Origin: JAVBMB01 sp031552995
Lineage (GTDB): Bacteria > Bacillota > Clostridia > Oscillospirales > Butyricicoccaceae
Length of the DNA stretch: 40,975 nt
Assembly: GCA_031552995.1 (NCBI GenBank)
Contig: JAVBMB010000062.1
Coordinates: 1-40,975, forward strand
Direction of reading: 5' to 3'
In this document: in pieces, positions 8,473-14,544 of the stretch
Position numbering within the stretch: position 1 is the stretch's first letter
Layout: each line of letters opens with the position of its first letter
Program-made: the position numbers and the translations under genes
The notes under the pieces: generated by a model
The model's database searches: none
Seen by the model: the letters and a program-made list of their open reading frames with translations, nothing else
Told to the model about the DNA's origin: nothing

Positions 8473-8700
8473 AGGGTCCGCGGCAAACGGTGTTGCCGGC
8501 CTGCCGCAGCACAGGGCCGGGTGCGCGGCATTTGCATTGGGATATTGCGTCTGTATGGCATAGGCGCAAAACATGCCGCATACAGGCGAGAACGCGGGCA
8601 TTTTCCTATCGACAGCCCGCCGGACATATGATAATATGTGATAGGCTTGGCACTGAAAAATATGTGCGCAAGGCACTGTGACAGAAAGAGGTTCCTCTCC

Positions 8701-9705
8701 ATGATGAAGCTGAAATACCTGTTTGACAACCGCGACCTTGCCAATATGCTTTTGGCAAACTGGGAGCACGACGAGGATAATCATGCCGCGCTGGACGGGT
8801 TTCGCATCTCGGCAAACGCCGTCTATCCGTTTTATCGTGCCGGCGCGTTGTGTTTTTTGCGTTTTGCGCCGGTTGAGGAAAAGCCGGTGCGGCAGGCGCA
8901 CGCCGAGCTGGCGTTTTTGACGCTGCTTCGCGGACGAGGCTATGACGCTGTCGAGCCGGTTTTGTCAAAAGACGGAAGTTATATCGTCGAGCGCGCAACC
9001 CCGTGGGGCGAATATATGGCGATGGCGTTTTGCGGCGTGCCGGGCACGCGGCTCGACAGGCTTGTGTATTCACCCGCGCTGTACGAGGGCTTTGGGGCCG
9101 CCATGGGCAGGCTGCACGCGATAGGCGTTGGCTGCACGCCGGGCGACGGGCCGCCGCGTGCTGACTGGCGGCGCGCGCTTGAGATTGCCGAAGGGCATAT
9201 GATAAAAAACCGTGCGCCTTTCGCGGCCCTTAACGAAGCGCGCGCCCTGCGGCAAAAGATGTCTGCGCTGCCGCGTCCGGTTGGTACATACGGGCTTATT
9301 CACGGCGATTTTGAGCTTGATAATGTTTTCTTTGACAACGCGACAGGCAAATATCATATTATTGACTTTGACGGCGCCGAATACAACTGGTTTATCGCCG
9401 ATATTGAGCGCGCGCTTGCGGCCATCGATGACGAGCTGCCAAAGGCACATGCGCCCGCCGCGCGGCAGGATTTTATTCGCGGCTACCGAACGACGTTTGA
9501 GGTCAGTGACGATTCACTTGAGCTGCTGCCGCTGATATCGCGCTACTGGAGCCTTATAGGCTACGCCAGCCTTCTGCGCTCGACGGCGGAAAAATGGGCC
9601 AACGAACCGGATTGGCTTGTTGGCCTGCGCAAAAAACTGGATGCCGCTATGACCGGGCTTCTCGGCGGCTTTGGCAAGGCGGACGACACGGAGCAGGGCA
9701 AATAA
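8701..9705 (+). CDS. Aminoglycoside-phosphotransferase-fold (CotS-like) kinase
   Basis: Predicted soluble small-molecule kinase of the APH/choline-kinase superfamily, 334 aa. The ATG at 8701 is preferred because GAAAGAGG ends ten bases before it. The catalytic loop HGDFELDN (from about residue 201) supplies the base Asp and the metal-binding Asn, and DFDGAEYN (Asp at about 222) is the DFG-like metal site. The N-lobe is less conserved but contains a stretch (YRAGALCFLRF) compatible with the ATP-binding lysine/arginine strand. Members include antibiotic kinases, spore-coat proteins (CotS, YutH) and sugar or amino-alcohol kinases; nothing here decides between them and drug resistance should not be assumed. 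It is monocistronic, with a terminator downstream. Confidence 0.82.
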   Translation: MMKLKYLFDNRDLANMLLANWEHDEDNHAALDGFRISANAVYPFYRAGALCFLRFAPVEEKPVRQAHAELAFLTLLRGRGYDAVEPVLSKDGSYIVERATPWGEYMAMAFCGVPGTRLDRLVYSPALYEGFGAAMGRLHAIGVGCTPGDGPPRADWRRALEIAEGHMIKNRAPFAALNEARALRQKMSALPRPVGTYGLIHGDFELDNVFFDNATGKYHIIDFDGAEYNWFIADIERALAAIDDELPKAHAPAARQDFIRGYRTTFEVSDDSLELLPLISRYWSLIGYASLLRSTAEKWANEPDWLVGLRKKLDAAMTGLLGGFGKADDTEQGK

Positions 9706-9766
9706 TTCCGGCGCGTTCAACCGCTTCGGTGTCGATTTTCACGCAGTTCGGCAACTGCAAAACAAT

Positions 9767-9804
9767 AACGCGGGGGCGGCCACCGGCCGCTTCCCCGCGT
9801 TTTC
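9767..9804. terminator. Bidirectional terminator between the kinase and flavoprotein genes
   Basis: A GC-rich two-part stem (9768-9775 with 9793-9800; 9777-9781 with 9785-9789) is followed by TTTTCTTTATT on the plus strand and by TTATTGTTTT on the minus strand. It can end both converging transcripts. Confidence 0.75.
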
Positions 9805-9827
9805 TTTATTCTGCAACCTGCCGGATG

Positions 9828-10955
9828 TCAGTCCTCCGGCCACCAAAGCAGCTTACGCTGCGGCTTAGTTTCCCAGCCCATGCCCTTCATTATTTCTTCA
9901 ATCTGCTGGGTGCTCTCGCCGCTCCATCCGTATGCGCCAAAAGCCATGCCTACCCGGCTCTTTGGATTAAGGCCTTTCATATAGCACATAAACGCCGCCA
10001 CGGTCGGCATCATGCTGCGGTTCAGCGTCGGCGAGCCGACAAATACATACTTCGCCTCAAGTATCGGCCCCATCGCGGTGGAATAGTGCTGCCTGCCAAG
10101 GCAAATCAGCTCGGTCTTTATGCCGTCCGCCTCAAGCCCGGATGCGATTTTTGCCGCCATGCGCCCAGTCGCACCCCACATCGTATCATACACAACGACG
10201 GCACGGTCATCTTTCATCTGCCCACCGGCCCAGTATGCATACTTTTCAACGGCATCGGCGATATTGTCACGCAAAATCACGCCGTGGCTCGGGCATATCA
10301 TCTCAAACGTCAGGCCGGAAACCTCGCCAAGCAGCTTGTTCACCTGCATCCCGAACGGAAGCACAATATTGCCGTAGTAGTCGGCTGCCCGTTCAAGCAG
10401 CCGCTCAAGGCCGATTTCATAATCGAACCGCTCATCGGTTGCTATATGCTGACCGAACGCATCGTTTGAGAACAGTATGTTCTCATCCTGCAAAAATGTC
10501 GCCATACTGTCCGGCCAATGCACCATAGGCATCAGCACGAACTTGAATGTGTATTTGCCGGTGCACAGCGTATCGCCGGTTTTTACAATGTTCAGCTGCC
10601 TTTCGCGCAGCGTGTGGTAATACGCCCTCAGCCCCTTGTCGCCGCTTGGCGATGTAAATATCTTCGCGTTCGGGCAGAGCTCCGCAAGGGCGGGCAGACC
10701 GCCGGAATGGTCCGGCTCGACATGGTTTGATATAATGTTGTCAATCTTCTCAAGCGGCACCACGTCGCGGATGCGTTCGAGCATCTCCTGCGTGAACGGC
10801 GCTTTTACGGTATCGATAAGCGTCACCTGCTCATCGAGTATCAGATACGCGTTATATGTTGTGCCATACGGCGTGGCATAGCCGTGAAATATGCGGATAT
10901 CTCTGTCGATAGCGCCGACCCAGTAGATGTTTTCCCGCAGCTTTGTAGCTTTCAT
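9828..10955 (-). CDS. fprA: Diiron flavodiiron protein (FprA-type O2/NO reductase)
   Basis: Cytoplasmic A-type flavoprotein of anaerobes, 375 aa, reducing O2 to water and/or NO to N2O with electrons usually from rubredoxin. The N-terminal metallo-beta-lactamase-like domain carries the diiron ligands: HVEPDH (His78, Glu80, Asp82, His83), His146, Asp165 and His224. The C-terminal flavodoxin domain (from about residue 250) has the FMN phosphate loop YDTMWGATG. There is no rubredoxin domain, so it is the short FprA form. The third-codon ATG at 10955 is chosen over the ATG at 10961 because AAGGAGA lies immediately against the latter and at normal spacing from the former. Preference for O2 or NO cannot be read from sequence. 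It is transcribed from its own promoter, downstream of two cupin regulators. Confidence 0.93.
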   Translation of the reverse strand: MKATKLRENIYWVGAIDRDIRIFHGYATPYGTTYNAYLILDEQVTLIDTVKAPFTQEMLERIRDVVPLEKIDNIISNHVEPDHSGGLPALAELCPNAKIFTSPSGDKGLRAYYHTLRERQLNIVKTGDTLCTGKYTFKFVLMPMVHWPDSMATFLQDENILFSNDAFGQHIATDERFDYEIGLERLLERAADYYGNIVLPFGMQVNKLLGEVSGLTFEMICPSHGVILRDNIADAVEKYAYWAGGQMKDDRAVVVYDTMWGATGRMAAKIASGLEADGIKTELICLGRQHYSTAMGPILEAKYVFVGSPTLNRSMMPTVAAFMCYMKGLNPKSRVGMAFGAYGWSGESTQQIEEIMKGMGWETKPQRKLLWWPED

Positions 10956-10999
10956 ATGCATTCTCCTTCCGATGGGGCTCTCTAAGCCTCAATATCCCT

Positions 11000-11028
11000 A
11001 TAATAATGTAAAACGGCCGCAAGTTCAA
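11000..11028 (-). promoter_or_regulatory. Promoter of the flavodiiron gene, overlapping the upstream terminator
   Basis: On the minus strand TTGAAC (11028-11023), 17 bases, TATTAT (11005-11000), about 38 bases before the flavodiiron ribosome-binding site. The -35 box falls in the loop of the terminator hairpin 11014-11037. Confidence 0.6.
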
Positions 11029-11037
11029 TGGCGGCCG
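11010..11037 (-). terminator. Terminator of the XRE-cupin operon
   Basis: A seven-base GC stem (11014-11020 with 11031-11037) around a ten-base loop, followed on the minus strand by TTTTAC. It lies about 65 bases after the stop of the second regulator gene. Confidence 0.6.
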
Positions 11038-11102
11038 CAACATGAGATGTAAAATGTGTGCCTGCCGCACATAAAAACACGCGGCCTTGCGGGCAGAACG
11101 CT

Positions 11103-11708
11103 CTATTTTTTCTTTGCGTCCGGCATAAAATGCGTCGAGCTGGACATAACGCTGAAAATCAGCGTCTCGACATCGTACGGGTTGTACAGCCTGTGCCGCA
11201 CGCCCTTGCGAACAAATATAGAATCTCCCTCAAACAGCCTGTGCGCGCTTACCTCAGTCTGATACTCGACGCTTCCTTCCAGCACTGTAGTGAACTCGCT
11301 GTAGTCGTGGACGACAAACTCGGGGCTGTCGGTTATCCCCGGCGGGATTTTGACAAGCATGACCGCCATATCCGGCCTGCTGCCGTCCTTCAGCTTCCAG
11401 GGCATCATAAAGTGATACCTGGCCCCGCCGCCGATTGATGAAAACTCCGCGCTCGAAGGCGGCGGCATCACAAGCACGTCAGAGGGAACCTCGTCGGTGA
11501 ACAGAAACGGTATTTCTACGTCAAGCGCGTGGGCAAGCTTGCGAAGCACCGGCAGCGACGGCTCGATAATATCGCGTTCTATTTGCGATATATACGCCGA
11601 CGTGACGCCGGTAAGCTCGGCAAACTGCGTGATATTAATGTCTTTCTGCTGGCGCAGTGTGCGTATCTTTTTGCCGACCAGCCTGAGGGAGACCATATTG
11701 TCACTCAT
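11103..11708 (-). CDS. XRE-family transcriptional regulator with C-terminal cupin
   Basis: DNA-binding regulator, 201 aa. Residues about 11-66 form an HTH_3/XRE domain (GKKIRTLRQQKDINITQFAELTGVTSAYISQIER). Residues about 120-190 form a cupin_2 small-molecule-binding barrel, with VLEGSVEYQ, FEGDSIFVRKGVRHRLYN and an aromatic and acidic entry region. This architecture is typical of regulators such as PuuR or SutR that sense small metabolites. Its start overlaps the stop of the upstream paralogous regulator by eight bases (ATGAGTGA), so the two are co-translated. The ligand is unknown; by position the flavodiiron gene downstream is a candidate target (inference). Confidence 0.88.
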   Translation of the reverse strand: MSDNMVSLRLVGKKIRTLRQQKDINITQFAELTGVTSAYISQIERDIIEPSLPVLRKLAHALDVEIPFLFTDEVPSDVLVMPPPSSAEFSSIGGGARYHFMMPWKLKDGSRPDMAVMLVKIPPGITDSPEFVVHDYSEFTTVLEGSVEYQTEVSAHRLFEGDSIFVRKGVRHRLYNPYDVETLIFSVMSSSTHFMPDAKKK

Positions 11709-12270
11709 CCTCGTTCCCCCCTGTCTCAGACTTTACTACCCATATTATCATCGCGTCGCTGTCACCGTAGTTATAGATATAATGCCCCGTTTTTTTAGGA
11801 ATATATATGCTTCCGCCTGTCTCTATGCGGATACATGCGTCGCCGTAATGATACTCCAGCTCGCCGGACAACACATAAATGCACTCGTCGGTGTGGTGAG
11901 ATATATTCTCTCCGCTGATTCGGCTCTCGGGCGGTATAGTGACCTGCAGCACCTCAAGGTCCGGCGGGGTTGTACTCCTCCACACTAGCGGCGTCAGAAC
12001 CTGGCAGTTCCCGGACAGGTTGAGGTACGACACCTTGGCGCGCTGATTTTTTCGCACGACAACGATATCCTCGGAATCGTCATCAACAAACAGCATCGAT
12101 ACCGGTATGCTCAGCTCATCCGACAGGCTGCGCAGAACGGACAGCGAAGGCTCCATTTTATTGCGCTCAAGGTGCGATAAATACCCTGTCGTCACCCCGA
12201 CTTTTTCGGCAAGCTCGGACAGCGTAAGCTTTTTACTTTTGCGGGCGTCTCTAAGTACATCTCCCAGCAT
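11701..12270 (-). CDS. XRE-family transcriptional regulator with C-terminal cupin (paralogue)
   Basis: DNA-binding regulator, 189 aa, first gene of a two-gene operon. The HTH_3/XRE domain occupies about residues 4-59 (LRDARKSKKLTLSELAEKVG, then TTGYLSHLERNKMEPSLSVL), and a cupin_2 barrel about 110-180 with the metal-type HHTDECIYVLSGELEYHYG and PKKTGHYIYNYG strands. Its two histidines and glutamate resemble a cupin metal site more than the second regulator does. It shares overall architecture with that partner but is clearly diverged, so hetero-oligomers or sequential sensing are possible (inference). It is transcribed divergently from the RodA-type gene across a 297-base region rich in promoter elements. 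Confidence 0.88.
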   Translation of the reverse strand: MLGDVLRDARKSKKLTLSELAEKVGVTTGYLSHLERNKMEPSLSVLRSLSDELSIPVSMLFVDDDSEDIVVVRKNQRAKVSYLNLSGNCQVLTPLVWRSTTPPDLEVLQVTIPPESRISGENISHHTDECIYVLSGELEYHYGDACIRIETGGSIYIPKKTGHYIYNYGDSDAMIIWVVKSETGGNEDE

Positions 12271-12351
12271 AATGTCCCCCGAACCGATATTGTGCGCTTA
12301 ACGCGGCAACATCTGCTATAATGAATATAGTAATTTCACATATTAAGTATA

Positions 12352-12382
12352 ACTATAACATACATGAGATATATTGTGTCAA
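12352..12382 (-). promoter_or_regulatory. Candidate promoter of the XRE-cupin operon
   Basis: On the minus strand a perfect TTGACA (12382-12377) is followed after 19 bases by TATAGT (12357-12352). The long spacing would suit a regulated promoter. Confidence 0.45.
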
Positions 12383-12440
12383 GTGAAATGATAAACTTTC
12401 ATACAATCTTAGCGCATTTTATGAATAAAAAGCATAATAA

Positions 12441-12469
12441 TTGAAATTGGTTACGGTTTTTGATATAAT
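12441..12469 (+). promoter_or_regulatory. Strong sigma-A promoter of the SEDS gene
   Basis: TTGAAA (12441-12446), a 17-base spacer ending in TGA, and a perfect TATAAT (12464-12469), which together also make an extended -10. The leader to the GTG start is about 90 bases. Confidence 0.85.
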
Positions 12470-12567
12470 ATTATTTAAATGAAACAATGGCGGTATCCCC
12501 CGCCTGATAAACAACCATGCCGCACGCCTGCAACGGACAATCAGCGGCATCAAAACGAGGAATTGGC

Positions 12568-13692
12568 GTGCTTAAAATAAAAAATGCTGTCATTAAATAT
12601 ATAAAAAGCGCCGATTTGATACTGCTGCTGATTGCGCTTGTCATATCGGCAGTCGGCATGCTGATGATATACTCTACGACGCGGACTCTCGGCACAAACA
12701 GATATATCCTTGTGCAGGGGCTGGGTATCGCCGTTGGCGGCGTCGGGTTCATCATCATGTCGCTTATCGACCTGCGCCGCTTTCCGCGGCTGTGGGTTGC
12801 GCTTTTTATATTCAACATACTGTTTCAGCTTTCGCTGAAGTTTCTCGGTGTCGCCGGGGATACCGGCAACAAAAGCTGGATACCTATCGGCTCAACCGGT
12901 CTGAATATCCAGCCGGGCGAGGTCGGTAAAATTATATTTATCTATACGCTTTCAAGCCACATCCACGCGCTGAAGGGCAAAATCAACTCGCCGTTTTCTA
13001 TTTTGCAGCTTGTTGCGCACATGGGCATCACGGCGGCGTCGGTTTTTTTAGTCTCGCGCGATATGGGCGTGACGCTGATGTATCCGATGATATTCATAAT
13101 CATGCTGTTTGTAAGCGGCATCTCGCCGCTGTGGGTCGGCGGTATGACGGCAGCCGGTGTCGGCATGGTGCCGGTAATGTGGCCGTTTATCAGCCTGAAC
13201 CAGCAGCAGAGGATACTTGTCGTTTTCGACCCGGATATCTCTCCAAAGTTTGCGTGGCACGCCAAACTGAGCATGGCGGCCCTTCGCCGCGGGCAGTTGC
13301 TCGGGCGGGGGTATATGAACGGCACCCACTTCGTCAACCGGCACAACGACTTTATTTTCGCCGCTCTTGGCGAGGAGTTCGGTTTTGTCGGGTGTATTGT
13401 GCTGATTGTACTTTTGACGCTGCTTGTATTTCGGATATTTTATGACTCGACGAAATCCGACGATTTGTTCGGCCGCCTGCTGTGTGTCGGCATCGGCGGG
13501 ATGCTGATGATACAGATTCTTATCAACATCGGCATGTGCGCCGGCGTCATGCCGGTTATCGGCCTGACACTGCCGCTTGTCAGCTACGGAGGCACATCGG
13601 TTATGACCACAATCGCATCGCTTGGCCTTGTGTCGGGCATCACGATGCGGCGACGGCCGGAATGGCTGCGCACATCGGCGAACAACACCTAA
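12568..13692 (+). CDS. rodA: SEDS peptidoglycan polymerase, RodA/FtsW/SpoVE family
   Basis: Polytopic membrane glycosyltransferase that polymerises lipid II into glycan strands together with a class B penicillin-binding protein, 374 aa. The GTG at 12568 is chosen because CGAGGAA lies five bases upstream; an earlier ATG at 12517 has no ribosome-binding site. About ten hydrophobic segments are present. Family motifs are WIPIGSTGLNIQPGE (from residue 104), GRGYMNGTHF followed by HNDFIFAALGEEFGF (Asp261, matching the essential RodA aspartate region) and PLVSYGGTS (336-344). The HNDFIFA and GxGxxNGT segments favour RodA over FtsW. It is monocistronic, with a strong promoter and terminator. No partner transpeptidase gene is adjacent. 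Confidence 0.9.
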   Translation: MLKIKNAVIKYIKSADLILLLIALVISAVGMLMIYSTTRTLGTNRYILVQGLGIAVGGVGFIIMSLIDLRRFPRLWVALFIFNILFQLSLKFLGVAGDTGNKSWIPIGSTGLNIQPGEVGKIIFIYTLSSHIHALKGKINSPFSILQLVAHMGITAASVFLVSRDMGVTLMYPMIFIIMLFVSGISPLWVGGMTAAGVGMVPVMWPFISLNQQQRILVVFDPDISPKFAWHAKLSMAALRRGQLLGRGYMNGTHFVNRHNDFIFAALGEEFGFVGCIVLIVLLTLLVFRIFYDSTKSDDLFGRLLCVGIGGMLMIQILINIGMCAGVMPVIGLTLPLVSYGGTSVMTTIASLGLVSGITMRRRPEWLRTSANNT

Positions 13693-13715
13693 AAAAAGGC
13701 GCTTGCGCCTTTTTT
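13692..13715. terminator. Terminator after the SEDS gene
   Basis: An 11-bp stem (13692-13702 with 13705-13715) flanked by A-run and T-run overlaps the last base of the stop codon. The symmetric A/T flanks make it usable in both directions. Confidence 0.85.
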
Positions 13716-13732
13716 GCTTTGCGGAGGCCACA

Positions 13733-13787
13733 TTAAGAAAACCTTAAGGTAAATATCAACACCGCATTTAGAAATAGCTTGTAAAAT
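13733..13787 (+). promoter_or_regulatory. Two-component operon promoter with TTAAG direct repeats
   Basis: TTAAG occurs at 13733-13737 and again at 13744-13748, one helical turn (11 bases) apart, the spacing typical of OmpR/PhoB-family response-regulator sites. A -10-like TAAAAT at 13782-13787 lacks a good -35 box, as expected for an activator-dependent promoter. Autoregulation is inference. Confidence 0.5.
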
Positions 13788-13839
13788 ACCATCATAACAT
13801 TGGAAAAATATCTAAAACACGCGAAAGGGAGAGCGGTAA

Positions 13840-14544
13840 ATGGAGCAGCGGGCATCTATACTCGTCGTCGATGACGACCGCGAGATAGCACACGCCATAC
13901 AAAAACTCCTCGGTAAGGAGGGGTATGATGTCTATGTCGCCTACGACGGAATGCAGGCGCTGGAGAAATTGGCCGAAACCCGCATTCAGCTCATCTTGCT
14001 TGATGTAATGATGCCAAAGCTCGACGGGCTGTCGGCTACCATGCGTATCAGGCAGGACCGGAATATACCCATTATTATCCTTTCCGCCAAAAGTGAGGAC
14101 AGCGATAAAGTGCTTGGCCTGTCGATGGGCGCGGACGATTATGTCACAAAGCCGTTCAATCCGTCAGAGCTCGTCGCGCGCGTGCAGTCTCAGCTCAGGC
14201 GCTATATGCACCTCGGTGACATCAGCGCCGGCATAAAGGGCTCACAGATTGTAACAGGCGGCCTGATTCTTGACGTCGAGGCGAAGCAGCTGCTTGTCGA
14301 CGGCGTGCCGACAAGGCTTACCGCCACCGAGTACCGCATAGTCGAGCTGCTGATGTACAACCTGGGCAGGGTGTTTTCATCCGAGGAGATTTACGAGCGA
14401 GTATGGAATGAGGACGCCTACGCTGTTGAAAACACTGTTATGGTGCATATCAGGCGCATACGCGAAAAAATTGAAATCAACCCGAAGGAGCCAAAATATC
14501 TAAAGGTGGTGTGGGGAATTGGATACAAAATCGAGAAGGTTTAG
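13840..14544 (+). CDS. OmpR/PhoB-family response regulator
   Basis: Cytoplasmic DNA-binding response regulator, 234 aa. The receiver domain (about 1-120) has the acidic pair Asp11/Asp12, phosphoacceptor Asp55 in LLDVMMPKLDG, Ser82 and Lys104 (YVTKPF). The C-terminal winged-helix domain (about 135-232) has LTATEYRIVELLMYNLGRVF and the recognition-helix stretch ENTVMVHIRRIREKIE, ending VWGIGYKIEKV. The ATG is preceded by AAAGGGAGA. It overlaps the sensor kinase gene by 26 bases, so the two form one operon and a cognate pair. Its class resembles VanR/PhoP-like envelope regulators; the real stimulus and targets are unknown. Confidence 0.93.
   Translation: MEQRASILVVDDDREIAHAIQKLLGKEGYDVYVAYDGMQALEKLAETRIQLILLDVMMPKLDGLSATMRIRQDRNIPIIILSAKSEDSDKVLGLSMGADDYVTKPFNPSELVARVQSQLRRYMHLGDISAGIKGSQIVTGGLILDVEAKQLLVDGVPTRLTATEYRIVELLMYNLGRVFSSEEIYERVWNEDAYAVENTVMVHIRRIREKIEINPKEPKYLKVVWGIGYKIEKV
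14503..14509 (+). promoter_or_regulatory. Ribosome-binding site that fixes the kinase TTG start
   Basis: AAGGTGG inside the end of the response-regulator gene lies nine bases before the TTG at 14519. A stop codon in the kinase frame at 14501-14503 excludes any start further upstream. Confidence 0.65.

Larger units (their letters stand above)
8233..8700. other. Divergent intergenic region, two promoters and a long leader
   Basis: This 468-base gap separates the minus-strand binding-protein gene from the plus-strand kinase gene. The left half is AT-rich and carries the binding-protein promoter and leader. The right half is GC-rich with a possible plus-strand promoter near 8443-8472, and an inverted repeat ACATAT-GATA-ATATGT at 8624-8639 that could be an operator. 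No coding sequence with a ribosome-binding site was seen, and the roughly 220-base plus-strand leader matches no riboswitch I recognise. Confidence 0.55.
12271..12567. other. Divergent control region between the regulator operon and the SEDS gene
   Basis: AT-rich 297-base region. It holds a minus-strand promoter candidate (12352-12382), a strong plus-strand promoter (12441-12469) and an extra plus-strand extended -10 (TGCTATAAT, 12314-12322) without a good -35. No open reading frame here has a ribosome-binding site. The XRE-cupin pair may bind here to control itself (inference). Confidence 0.5.

Noticed and set aside
8701..9705. Naming the APH-fold kinase as an antibiotic-resistance gene
   Set aside because: Only the catalytic motifs are shared by the superfamily; nothing in the sequence or context shows a drug substrate.
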